From assembly GCA_026545765.1 (NCBI GenBank), contig JAIFAC010000413.1, positions 44,217 to 108,216 on the forward strand: DNA of 64,000 nt, given 5' to 3'. This document shows positions 34,515 to 46,014 of the stretch, piece by piece. Position 1 is the stretch's first letter, and each line of letters opens with the position of its first letter. Both the position numbers and the translations under genes were made by a program. The stretch comes from Plantago major (taxonomy: Eukaryota > Streptophyta > Magnoliopsida > Lamiales > Plantaginaceae). Under the pieces are notes generated by a model. It did no database searches, had not been told where the DNA came from, and worked only from the letters and a program-made list of their open reading frames with translations.

Positions 34515-35390
34515 TTAGTAAGGAAGAAAGAAGTAGGACTCGAGAACACGCTCGTAAAGCCAAGTTGATAAGAAGTGATGCAAAGGTTTCGAGTAGCAAC
34601 ACTCGAAGGCAAAACATTTCGAACGGGTATCCGTAAAGGCAAGGTTGGTACACATTCAAGAAGTAAATAAGACTAGAACTTACTTACGTAAAGTGGGTCA
34701 AATACATTCAAACAATCAAGCTTCGACACTTGAACTCGTAGCTATTTAGTCATAAAGACAAAAGACACACAAAGCCCGAAAAGGCATAAGTTCTGAAAGT
34801 CAAACTTGTCCAACGTCTTGTATCTTAACCATTTTCATGATAAAATATATAGATAAGGACTTGATATTCAGAATGATAAGCTCAAACGATCAAAGTGTTC
34901 TCACTCTTTACTTAGTGACACAATGAATGTAGCATATTAAAAATCCATCAAGTCGGCATTGCCATTTGTTGATTACAAGATATTCAATATAAGCCCTTGA
35001 TGAATAAATGTTAGATCTCAATGGTTGAGATTAAAACATAGCAAGTAATGTCTGCTGAAAAGTGCATACCCACCCACTACGCATTTAATGAAGCACAAAG
35101 GACGCATCACCTATGCAGATATAAAGACGCATACACATTTTGATATATGTATGTTGTATCTCTATACATTTGTCTGCTATATATATATAGGAATTGGGTA
35201 AAAGACAAACACTCTTACCAATTCCGAAATTTCAAACTTGCATCAAAATAGCAAAATCTCTCAAGATTTCTGCAAACCCCCTTCTGCAAACTCAACGTTT
35301 TTGTGCTTAGTCTTCTGAAAAGATAGACTAATCTCAATTACTTGTGCAAAATCCTTCTGCAAAACCTCTTATTCAAAACTTTATAAAGAG
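34515..35390 (+). other. pol-ORF3 spacer of SIRE-C
   Basis: 876 bases without a convincing gene. The left 300 bases are related to the repeat-bearing spacer of SIRE-D. The right part is AT-rich and holds a TATA-like box (35178-35190) and an A-rich leader before the ORF3 start. Confidence 0.6.
35178..35190 (+). promoter_or_regulatory. TATA-like box upstream of ORF3 (SIRE-C)
   Basis: GCTATATATATATAGGA, preceded by GTCT, lies about 200 bases before the ORF3 start codon at 35391. SIRE-D has the same string, one TA unit shorter, at the same distance. The conserved place suggests an internal promoter for ORF3, though TA runs are common in such DNA. Confidence 0.5.
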
Positions 35391-38300
35391 ATGGCACCCA
35401 AAAAGATGACCACCAAGAACCCTAAGGCCAGATCATCCACTCCTGCTGAAAAGCGAGGAAAAGAACTTAAGGTGTTGAATAAACACCTTCTGGGAGAATT
35501 CACCCCTTCGGACTGGAACCCTAGTCATAAAATGAATTGGGGAGCATTCTTAGTGAAGAAATATGTACCAGCAGTTATACCTTCAAAACCAGAAAGGAAA
35601 CAGATATTGGGGATGTTGAAGAATTCCCATATCTACAGGTTTTTATCTGCTGCACCCAGTGGCCTATCCACACTGGATGTACGGGAGTTCTACAACAACT
35701 CCAAAATCTTCACAAAGGTTGTGAATGAAAAAGAAGAAAAATACATGCAGACTGAAGTCCAAGGACAAGAAATTGTTCTTGACTGCAAGGCTTTCTGCAA
35801 ATTGTTCCGATTGAAAAATCGAGGAACAATTGAAGATATCAACATCAAGGATGCCTCAATGATTCAAGGCGTCAAAGAGCTATTCGAGGCAATCCAGTTG
35901 GAAAATGCAAAAGGTTGCCCAGGAGACTTCATTCTGAAAGCTATCAGAACGAGTCACCTTTAGAAACACTGGAGCACTTTGGCTCTCATTCTGGTCCGTT
36001 GCTTTGATGGCAACAAAGGTGGAGTAGACCAGATAAGTATGGAGAGATGGATGATGATGCATCTTCTGAACAAGAAGAATGGAGGGCATGAAACCCACTT
36101 CAATTGGGGGAAGTACGCCTTCAACAAATTCCTTGGACACATTGAGGAATTTGAGCCCAAAATCATCAATGGCCTTGCTGAGCCAAAAGCCAATATGCAC
36201 TTTGGTCTCAGGATATGTCACATTCTGGAAACCATGGGGATTAATCTTAGAGAGAAACAAGAAATCCCAGTCACCAACTCCCTTTTCAGACATGCCTTTG
36301 AAGAAAAGGAGAGAATTGCTGCTGAGCAAGTACTCAGAAAGGCTGAGGAAACTACATAGCAAGGTGAGGAGGTTTCTGAGCAAGCTCAAGCTAAACCTCC
36401 AGCTGCCAAAAGAAAAAGAGCTCAAGGCAAAAGGACCTCCAAGTCCATAAACATTCAAGAGGCACAACCTTCTGGAGACAAGGTCACAAAAGATGTTGTT
36501 CGCCCAGAAAGGCAATTCCAGAAAGCCCCAAGAATCAAAGATCGCCCGAACTCTCCCGAGATGATAGAAATATCATAGATGGGTCTGCGCCAACTCAGAA
36601 CAGTGATTCTGATGATGATGAAGTAATCGCAACAGTGCTCAAAAGATATAAGCTTGAGACCCAAGGAGGAGCATCAAACTTAGCTCTTCAGAAAGATAAG
36701 AGCCCCTCTGCCCAGCAGGAAGAAGAAGGCCTGGGTGAGGAAGATAGAATGATGGAAGATATTTACATTGCTTCCACATTCACAATACCAGCACTCAATA
36801 TTGCTGAAGAAAACCCTGTCCTTGAACAGGTTCCTCAACCTTCTGAGAGAGCTCAACTCTCAGAAAGGGATCAAACTGAGATGGAGACTCAGAATGATAC
36901 TTCAGAGGAGAACAACAATGAGCACAGAAAGACTGTGGAATCACCAGAAGTCCAAGAGATCAATGATCAGCCTGACTCTTTTCAGGTAGCAAAAGTAGTT
37001 TATATCTAACTTGTCAACATTTCTATGTTCACTTGTTACTCATAAGCTTCATTTTGTTACTGGCCATATTGGAGACAAACTTTCAGGGGGAAGTAAATTT
37101 GTCCACCCCTCTGAATGAGAAGAGGTTCCTCCAACCTCAGAACAACAAGAAGAGCCTGTTCTACAGGTAGATAAGTTATCTCTGAATAAGAAATAGCTTG
37201 CTTGAAATATTCATATCTTGTGTTCTAAATTTCTTTTTGTCTCGTTTTAGGCTCTAACTGAGGAAGTAGTGGTGGGGGGACCAACACCCCAAAACCAAGA
37301 AAATCCAGAAGCTGAAAAGCTTTCTGAAGAAGCATTTACTGAGCCTTCTGATGAGAAGGTAAGTACTCAGTATTAATCTTCTTCACGAATACTCTGGAAA
37401 TTCCACTACTAAATCTCTTATGTTTGTTCTTACAGGCTCAGTCAGAAGAACAATTGGAAGGAGAAAATCCCTTGGTAACTCCTCCAATAGAAACTGAAAC
37501 TGCTGAACAAGTAGTATCTGCAGAAAAGGTGTCAGAAACCCCCAAGGTTTCTGAGAAAGATGAAACTGATCTTCCTCACTTGGAAGTAAGTGAAGTCTCA
37601 GAAAGTATCTCTCTATTTATCTTTTCTGATAATGCTTCTAAACATACTTGATTTTGTTTCTCGTGTTCAAGCAGAAGAAAGGTTGTTGAGGATCGACTTC
37701 TCCTCACAACAAGGTATCCGAGGCCTCTGTACAAAACAAGCGATACCAAGCAAATCAGCCTGGTGTTTCTACACAGGTATGCTCAGAAAGCTTACTTTTG
37801 CACACAGATACCAACTCAAGTGGTTTGAACAAAACTAACTTGATCCCTTTCTTTCAGGCTCAAAGGTTTGTGCCAGTTGATTTACTCAAGGCTTTCCATA
37901 AGCACACTCTCAAGAAACATTTAAAGTGCTTCAGACAATGGTGGAAACTCAGAAAGGCTGACCTTTCTGTAATCGACGTCCCAGAAAAGAGAGCAATAGC
38001 CCTAAATCTGGAAGACTACATCCATGCATTGTTCCCAACAGAGACTTATTCTTTTGCCACTCTGATGCATGAAGACTTCACTCATGAAGTAGCACAAAAA
38101 CTTCTAGCAGATTTCAAAACTGCGGATGCTCAAACCCAAGAGCAGATGGTAACTCATCCTGCATTGCCTAATAAGCTCACTACTTACCCAGCTGAGCAAG
38201 AAGAGGTGAATGGGAGAATGATTACATTCCCAAATGTGATCAACTTGATCTCAGAAGAAGAAGAGGAGACGGACGAGAATGATTATCAAGAACCCCCTTC

Positions 38301-40549
38301 TGAGCAACCAAGTCAAGAAAACAAGAAGGATGATGATGATGATAATGATCAGAATGATGATCCCCAACCTGGACAAGGCGGGATTCAGAAGGCTAGCAAA
38401 GGAAGTAAAAACAAGGCCACTCCTTCCAATGCTCAGAAAGCCCCATCATCATCACCCTCAAAGTCTCATCAGAACACCCAACAGGCAGAACAAAACGATA
38501 TACTTGAAGAGATATCTGCCGCTGAGTTCAGGATTGAACAACTCAGAAAGGTGTTGGACGAAGAAAAGAGAATCAACTTAGAGTGCCAAGCTCTTGTTGA
38601 TGAAAAGGAAGCCAAAATCCAAAAGCTCAAAGAAGCTAATACCTGAATTGGCGCCCTAGATGAGCAGAGAATTCGAAGATGCCATTGTTGTCACAGCTGC
38701 TGAAATAGATGCCATGGATGACAATGATGATGAAGAAGATGATGCTGAGACTTCATCAGAAAGACCTTCTACATCTTCTCAGAAGGCCAGCACACTTGAT
38801 GGAAACCAGAAAAAGGTTGTCAATCTGCAAACTATTCCAAAAAAGGTTAATCAGAGTGATGCTGAAAACACCCAAAACTTGATTACTGACGCAGAAGATG
38901 AGAGACTTGTCACTCAACACAAGAGAGCCTGCTTACTCCTCATATATTCTCTGCACCAAGTAGTTCAAGAAGTGAAGAGCACCATGCCAGAAATAGTATC
39001 TTTTTGGAACTCAGAAAGACACTAATTGCTCAAGACATGTAGTGCTAAAATCCGTCCCCAAGAGATGAAGTTATTGGTCGCCGTTACTCAACAGAGCAAC
39101 CAGCATAGATCTCTCTCAGAACGACCTAGGGTGGGTCATGGATGAGGATTGCAACAATGCTAATGTAGCACTCAATGAAGCCAGCCATGCTGTTCTGCAA
39201 GACAACGCCATTCTTAGGCCACTTGAAGAGCTCAATGAAAGGAGCAGAACCGTCAAGGTAACCACGATAAGAAAGAAATCCAAGAATTGGTCAGGTGCAC
39301 AATAATCTCCGTAAAACTTTGACTCACTCTCCAAGCTTATGCCATTATGAGTCACCATTCATGACTAAGGGGAAGAAGAAGAGATGCCTCAGAAAGGCAG
39401 AGGAAGAATGAGAAAACAATCTATGCCTCCCTCCTCAAGTCAACTAGTTATCAAGAACACCGGAGACGCCCCTGTTGAAGAAGTTGTTCCAGATCAACCA
39501 GCCAGAAGGCTGAGAAGTATGGTCACTAGGGGAAACAAGTCCCTTAGGATCTCAGAAAGGAACAACCAGAATAATCCTGAAAAAGGAGAAGAACAAGAAG
39601 AAGGAGAAGTGAGAGGCCAAGAAATCTGCAAGCCTCCAATGTTGAACTTCATTGATGATGATGAGGATGAATCTGATACAGATGAACATCCACTTCACAA
39701 AAGAAGAAGGCAAGCAAGCACCTCACAACCACCTCTGGCAGCAATGCCTTTGGCAGCCAGAACTCCTTCTGTAAATACCAAGTCATTACAAGGAACTTCC
39801 ACCAAAGACATGTTTCAAGGTGAAGAAAGGGTTAGAGGATCTCCAGACAGAAGGCCACCCAACAGAAAAGCAAGAAGGGATTTTCCAGTTTGGCAGAACA
39901 AATAGACAAATTGTTCAAGAAAAGCCAAACTGATGCCCACATTGAATATGTGAAGACGAATAATGAAGAATCTTCATATAGGTGCATTCTGAACAAGAGA
40001 GGGTATTGGATTCGGGAACTACAACACTTACTTGTCAATGATAAGTTTCCAACTCCCATCCTCAACCAGATATTGAAATGGAGAGAAGGCAAGCCAGAAT
40101 TGCTAAAATCTGAGCACCTTCATGCCTGGCTAAATTTTGAATTAGAAAAGAGAAATGATGCCAGAATGATGGACCTCTCCTTTGCCTGTCCTTACCCAAA
40201 GCCCGATGATGTACACAAGGTACAAAAACTGGATGGTAGTTACAGCAAAAAGAACAAACTAGGAGTTTCAACCTATGAGTCATTCTATATGACATTGTAT
40301 GAATACCTATATGATATATATTATCTGGAAGAAATATAAAAATATTTCAATCTATCTCAGCTGCAAGTAGACCATGCCTGGGTCTGGGGAAAATACTTCT
40401 GTGTCAAACATTTTCTGAGGAAAAATCATAAACTTGGCAAGAGTTATCAAGAAATATGTGATTTATCCAGAAAGACAGAACTCTCTGTCAGAAGGACTCT
40501 TTATGATTATGTCCAAGAATGCAGAAAAGTGGATGCACATGCCAACTGA
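35391..40549 (+). pseudogene. ORF3 region of SIRE-C
   Basis: The start codon is at 35391 (MAPKKMTTKNP), matching SIRE-D. The first part (35391-36359) has LSTLDVREFYNNSKI, VQGQEIVLDCKAFCKLF-L and MERWMMMHLLNKKN...NWGKYAFNKF, resembling the 'putative plant transposon protein' family. A Lys/Glu/Pro-rich part with five intron-like gaps (36986-37857) follows. Next come the block DLLKAFHKHTLKKHLKCFRQW and EEV-GR(M)ITFP-VINL-SE, an acidic tail with Asp runs, and a coiled coil (38490-38646). Basic and acidic stretches and the C-terminal domain (39890-40549) close the region. DELIN repeats are not seen. There is no signal peptide or membrane segment. It is broken, with several breaks. The molecular role is unknown. 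Confidence 0.74.
36986..37857 (+). other. Array of five intron-like gaps in ORF3 (SIRE-C)
   Basis: Intron-like segments lie at about 36986-37086, 37167-37250, 37359-37435, 37586-37673 and 37777-37857. They have GT starts (GTAAGT in two), T-rich 3' parts and AG ends, mostly followed by GCT or GGG. They sit at the same places in ORF3 as those of SIRE-B, although the intron sequences have diverged much more than the flanking coding blocks. That is the pattern expected of real introns. Confidence 0.77.
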
Positions 40550-40964
40550 TCCAGAAAGGATGCTGAAGAACTTGAGGTATCTAAACCCAAGTTACATTTC
40601 TGAAGACTTGAAGACTAGTAATTTTAGAATATTCTCTTGGAGCTTGGATTCTCCTTATTCTAATTTACTTAGTGTGTTTTGTTACTTTTGTAATCTTGCT
40701 GATTGTTTCAAATTTTACTCTATCTGTAAAAGTTGCATCTCGTTCTGTAAACTGTACCTTTCTGAAGATCATACTCTCAGAAACACTATAATAGATGACA
40801 ACTTATGAGCAAAGATCACTTCTTGTGATTTGGTTGATGTTTACTTTCTGCACTTAATTCAACTAAAATTGAATATCTTTTGAAATGATTAAGTGGCGGA
40901 TTGTTTTCTCTTCCAGGATTACAAATTTGTAATAGGACCTAAAAGATAGTCATGGATGGTGATC

Positions 40965-40979
40965 AAAAAGGGGGAAATT
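40965..40979 (+). promoter_or_regulatory. Polypurine tract of SIRE-C
   Basis: AAAAAGGGGGAAATT directly precedes the 3' LTR. Confidence 0.92.
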
Positions 40980-42410
40980 TGTTAGGAATATCTGTTAGTA
41001 TTTTGATCACTCATCACATGTTCTTATCTTAGCCAGAAAGGTGATTAAGTACTCTTAGTTCACTTGAACATTGTAAAAGAGAAAATCACTGAGTATGAGT
41101 AGTCTAGTAAATCTTGTATTAGGATTATAGGTCTCTGAGTGTAATTTTTATTTCAAGAAGACCATGAAGATCAATCCTAGCAATGGAGCTTATCCAAGAT
41201 TAGAAGACTGAAGATTGCACAAGATTTATGAAGACATCAAGGTTTAGTCTAACTCAGAAAGACTATGTTCTTAATCCTCAATTAAGTGTATTTACTTACA
41301 TTTGAAATAAGGTTATGAACATATGACATCATGAGTAAGGAGCATGCTAGCCATCAGAAAGGCTCATGTATCCGTTGGACTAAAGGACAATGAACAGTAC
41401 TATGCATTAAATGGATTGGCAGAATTGCCACAGAAAGCAAGTCCTCTCGGAAAAATGAGATAGTGACTTCTGAGTACATAGTTCAAGATATAAACGGATA
41501 TAATTTGATAGAGAGCACAATGGATATAATTCAAATGCCTCTCAAATTTGTCTATATATATCACAAACTTAGATGCTGAGAAATACACCTTAGAACGCTC
41601 TATCTTGCTAACTTACCATCAAGCAAAGTATTCTCTCAAGCACTCTACTATCCTTTCTGAAAGCTTTATGATTGCTTAAAGAATCACTAGTAGTTTTAAG
41701 TTGTCCTGAACCTTAACAAGAGATTGTTATTCATGAAAGAGTTGAACTGTCAGATACCCTTTCTGAAGCTCATTCTCCAGAACGGACATCAATTACTTGG
41801 GTCAGTAAAGAGCAGACTGCCATCCACTGAATAAGTGAATTAAGTAGTCTTGTTCTATTAGGCTCTCTGAAAACATAACTGAAAAGTTATACGAGAAGCC
41901 TTTCTGACAAAAACCATATAACCAAACACCAACAAGGCGTGGAGTAGAGGAAGTACTTGATTTGGGAAACCAGGGAATAACTCCAAGGTTATCTGAGTAG
42001 AGGAAGTACTTAGCTCTAGGAGCTGGGGAGTAACTCAGGGGAAACATTTGGTTGGGAACCGTTTGTTTAAGAATCTTAGAATAGGATTTTTGTAAGGTGA
42101 ACTCAATTATCTGTTCTAGTGAATTCTAGGTCTCGGAAAGACCGAAGTGGATTAGTTGGAGGATTACGCCACCTCCAGATACCACTATACTTGCTGTGTC
42201 ATTTACCTTTCTGTATTTACATCTCAGCAAAGCACACACACACATACTTATTGTTTCTACACTTATCTATCTTAAAGTCTTCCGCGCTCTGAATCTAAGT
42301 ATCAGAAACCCCCAGGTTTCTGAGAAATTGTGTTTATCGATAAAAGTTTTAAAAGACTATTGACCCCCCACCCCTCTAGTCTTTTACTTTGCCGTTATCT
42401 GGACCAACAT
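40980..42410 (+). repeat. 3' LTR of SIRE-C
   Basis: A 1,431-bp LTR from TGTTAGGAATATCTG to GGACCAACA, followed by the duplicated target TGCAT (42411-42415). It has the same TATA-like run as the 5' LTR, a C-rich tract near 42365, and the GAAGTACTT repeat blocks near 41950-42010. Confidence 0.93.
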
Positions 42411-42643
42411 GCATATTACCGATCATTGTTCCTCAAATGCTTAGTTGTTCTTTCTCTTGCATTCCTGTTGTCCAATCTTGTTGGTCCACCCGCTATTGTG
42501 TTGATAACTCCACTATAGGGTCGGTTCTCCATGCCTTGATATTTAGTATACCCATGATATCGCTCTTCTGGTTGGCTAGAACCTCTTTCCAGGGGTGGCG
42601 GTAAGGTGTAGGGGCGGACTTCTCTTTCCTCATCCCCTTGATG
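42411..42643 (-). mobile_element. GYP1: Ty3/gypsy remnant (right half, gag-protease linker)
   Basis: On the minus strand this encodes the GVINTIAGGPTR motif and a basic stretch typical of the linker before protease in Tat-like Ty3/gypsy elements. It is the upstream continuation of 8766-10536, separated by the SIRE-C insertion whose duplication TGCAT marks the joint. It ends at the start of ATH1. It is broken and old. Confidence 0.8.
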
Positions 42644-43832
42644 TGATGTGAGTCGATATTTTAACGACTTATTTAGTGCCGTTTTCCGTATTTTGTTGCA
42701 TCTTTTAGCCTTTATTTAGTGATTTTTTGTTCCGTGTCACGTTTGGGTTTTTGTGTGTTTTTGTGCATTTTTAGGTGTCTTAGCGTCATTGGCAAGGAAA
42801 TGGAGGACCAATGTTCAAAGAAGACTTCAAAACCTTCTAGAAGCACCACAAGGCCAAGTTTGTGGGCCACTACTCCAAGAGAGGTGACATGGAGGTTGGA
42901 AAAGGGAGAGAAAAGTGGAGAAAATGGGAAAGATGGAGGAGTTCGAGATAGGCTCACCATGGTGAGCCCCATATCAACGGGCTCACCAGTCGAGAATATC
43001 GTAATGGCGGATGAAAGGCTGACATCATGTGAGGAGGATTCCCCAAAGTACATCACCGTGGTGATACCTATTTTGACAGATTCAACCCACGATTTTCTAG
43101 CAGTTTTTCCCATGATTTCTAGTTTCTTCTTCCTTGGTCTATAAATAGGACCCTTGTACCAGTCATCAGGACATATCTTCATTACTTCTACTTTCATATT
43201 TTCAATTCCAAGAATTTTAAACACTTAGAGATTTCAATCTCTCTTTTAATTCGAAGAAGCATTATTGATCTTTCTGACGATCGCAGAGACCAATAGGTGC
43301 CCAGGTATACAATAGTACGAGTTAGGTGGATTCCGTTAATAACTTGTATTGTGACATATTGTTATCTCATCGTTGAACGCATGCTTGATCATTGTGAACT
43401 TGCATCAGTCTTTACCTCTAATTAGTATATAACTGGATGACGGCATAGCTAATGACAAGCTTTTTGCCGTAACTCATACGTACTTACAATTTGTATCTGG
43501 TTCGATTTTGCAGTAACAAAGTGTTGCATTCGCGGGCAGTGTAACATTAGCTATATAGCGTTAGCACTTTTGAAAGATCCGCTTTCTTCGTTTTAATTGT
43601 AGATATTGCATGATCTTGGTATTACCTTGTCTTGTAATTGTAATTTGTTGTAGGGTTTTGAAGTATCAACCTTACCCACACTATTTTTTACAAATCACAC
43701 CTTGAGCCTACACGTTAGAACTAGCTTAATCAATTCCTCGAGAGAACGACCCTGTGGTTTAAGCATTGTTGTACTACGGAAACCGCTTTACTACTTGTGT
43801 TATTTTACAAGTATTAATTTTGAGTGCATCTA
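42644..43832 (+). repeat. 5' LTR of ATH1
   Basis: It starts TGATGTGAGTCGATATT and ends GTGCATCTA before the primer site. A TATA box TATAAATA lies at 43140-43147. It aligns over its length with 47910-49077. Confidence 0.88.
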
Positions 43833-43836
43833 AATT

Positions 43837-43854
43837 TGGCGCTGCTGCCGGGGA
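43837..43854 (+). promoter_or_regulatory. Primer binding site of ATH1
   Basis: TGGCGCTGCTGCCGGGGA lies just after the LTR. It is close to the Athila consensus TGGCGCCGTTGCCGGGGA (tRNA-Asp type). Confidence 0.88.
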
Positions 43855-44049
43855 ATTGATTCCTACGTTCTTCAATAAGTAGATTAGTGTGTAGTTGCGT
43901 ATTTTTATCTTTATCTTATTCGAAAACCAAAGAAAAAATTTGAAAATTTCAAAAAATCAAAAATAGTTTCATCAGGTCGTTTCAATTTGAGGCATTTAAT
44001 AGAACGCGTAAGAACAGCTAATGCTTTTTGAGTTAAGTTATTTGTTTCA

Positions 44050-45339
44050 TTTCAGGTTTTTGCAAGGGAGACGTTGAAATCTCCGTTGACTGAACGAAAC
44101 AACGACCTAGAGAGGGAAATCCGGGAAAGAAGAAGGAACCTAAAGAAAGTTAAGATGTCGGAAGAAAGCAAGTGTACCACCAACAGCATACCAGCAAGAA
44201 CGGTGATGACCACAATTGCAAACGCTCTTGAAACCGCAGTGCGCCTAGACGGGAGTTTGGGGAGTACATGCAGCCCGCGGTGCAAGTGTCTGGATCTCTG
44301 ATCGCGCTTTCAACAGCAGCAAGGAACGTGGAGATCAAGAACCATCACATCCACGACATGCCCAAGTTCTACAGGCATGCAAACGAAGATGTGATGAAAT
44401 TCTTGAAGGAATTCGAGGCGTTAGTGGGGAGGATTCCGATAGGTGGGAACTCGGTTACGGACGGCGACGTCCGTATGAAGTTGTTCCCAATGTGCTTGTA
44501 GGATCTCGCGAAGATGTGGCTCTTGCACCTTCCGGAGAACTCTCTGAGGACTTGGGAGGATGTTTACAAGGTCTTCATGGGGAACTACTTTCCCTTTTCG
44601 AAGACCTCGAACCTGAAGAGTCAAATCGCCCACTTTCAGCAGCGATATCACGAGAGCATATATGAGGCCCGAGAGCGATTCAAGTACCTGCTGGCCCAAT
44701 GTCCACACCATGTGTTTGACCTTGATAGCGTTGTGTCAGAGCTTCTATGCAGGACTTGATGTAACGACATAGATGCTTGTGGACATGAGCTTGGGTGGCT
44801 CGATAATGCAGAGCACAGTAGAAGAGATAGAAGCTTCCATCGACAAATTGCCACAAGCTTCTCAAGACAAGGGTGTAAGGGGCCGAGAAAAAGAAAAAGG
44901 CGAAGCCAAGGCCGCTGGAGAGGTTGGGGCTCCCGACTTCAACCGCATGCTAGAAGAGATGCAACAGGCCAAGATGGCTGTGACTGTTGTGGCACCAACC
45001 TAGCAATCCAACGAACAATGTGGAGTGTGCTATAACTCCGGGCACGGTGCTAACGTATGTAGGTTTCCACAAGCTCGGGAGATGAATCCGAACCTCACGG
45101 AGGAGGTGCATTGGGTCGATAGTCAAGGTGAGGCGCCCGTGGTTCGTGCCGTAGGAAGCGATGGAATACGGGACCGTAGGATGTTGATATACTCAAACAA
45201 TAACTACGAGAACTACGTTCCACCTGCGCCACAGAACGAGGTTCCTATTGAAGCTGCCAGCCAGGGAAGACCACCCAGGGACGATCTTGCCGGCAGGATC
45301 AAGATGATCATGGAGAACTCCGATCGCTTCTACAAATAG
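44050..45339 (+). pseudogene. gag of ATH1
   Basis: An Athila-type gag. The order is an N-terminal charged stretch, a capsid part with IKNHHIHDMPKFYRHANEDVMKFLKEF, then MWLLHLPENSLRTWEDVYKVFMGNYFP and SKTSNLKSQIAHFQQ, then YEARERFKYLLAQCPHH. A CCHC knuckle of form CX2CX4HX4C (CGVCYNSGHGANVC, about 45019-45060) follows, and a short tail. It is broken by a few breaks. No pol follows it. Confidence 0.87.
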
Positions 45340-45388
45340 TCGAACCAAATTCAGGAGATGAATGATAAGCGGTTCGAGGTGCTAGATA

Positions 45389-46014
45389 ATTCACCCAGAA
45401 GGATCGAGAACTTGGTGAAGGCGATGGTGAGGTCATAAAGACGGAACAAGGAAAGTTCGAGCACTACGGAGAAAGCCTGTGCCATCGACGGCCTTGAGAA
45501 TGAAGCTAAGGAAGATTCGATGCTATCGACTATAACCAAAGCATGATTTACCGCTTTGCACGTAGGACATAGAATGCATTTAAGTAACCTGACATTCAAT
45601 TTCCCGCATTGCATTTCGAACAATTTACTGCTTTCATAGGGTGGCTTCTTAGTTTAGTTAAAATTTATTTCATTACATTATTATTATGAAAAAACTAATG
45701 GAAAGTTCACCAAGAAGGATCGACAACATGGTTGGGGAACTGATGGTGAGTCGAAAGACGGAACCAGGAAAGTTCCCGAGCACTACGGAGAAAGCCCAGG
45801 CCATCGACGACGCCAGGGAATGAAGCTAAGGAAGATTCGATGCTAACGACTATAACCAAAGCATGATTTACCGCTTTGCACATAGGAGATAGAATGCATT
45901 TAAGTAACTTGACGTTCAATTTCCCACATTGCATTTCGAACAATTTACTGCTTTCATAGGGTGGCTTCTTAGTTTAGTTAAAATTTATTTCATTACATTA
46001 TTATGAAAAACTAA
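45389..46014 (+). repeat. Tandem duplication of about 310 bp after gag (ATH1)
   Basis: Units at about 45389-45699 and 45705-46014 match closely from TTCACC-AGAAGGATCGA to the AT-rich ending around CATTACATTATTATGAAAAA. It starts within the end of the gag-like sequence and continues into non-coding DNA. Differences between the units are moderate, so it is not very recent. Confidence 0.88.

Larger units (their letters stand above)
10537..42410 (+). mobile_element. SIRE-C: Sirevirus-type element, interrupted by two insertions
   Basis: The outer element, with 5' LTR 10537-11958 and 3' LTR 40980-42410. The target-site duplication TGCAT is visible at 10532-10536 and 42411-42415. It contains a solo LTR (13412-14344) and all of SIRE-D (15961-31681). 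Without these it is about 15.2 kb. Parts in order are LTR, PBS, gag, integrase, RT, RNase H, spacer, ORF3, PPT and LTR. The two LTRs differ by only a few percent by eye, pointing to an insertion on the order of a million years or so (not computed). The element is broken, with many breaks in gag and integrase and fewer in RT and ORF3. Its LTR is a shorter subfamily (about 1.43 kb) than those of SIRE-B, -D and -E. Confidence 0.93.

Noticed and set aside
37586-37673. Exact 3' border of the fourth intron-like gap
   Set aside because: Two or three AG candidates lie close together (also in SIRE-B and SIRE-D), so only an approximate end is given.
35391-40549. Calling ORF3 a true envelope gene because of its position
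   Set aside because: No signal peptide, membrane helix or cleavage motif is visible. The composition is charged and coiled-coil.
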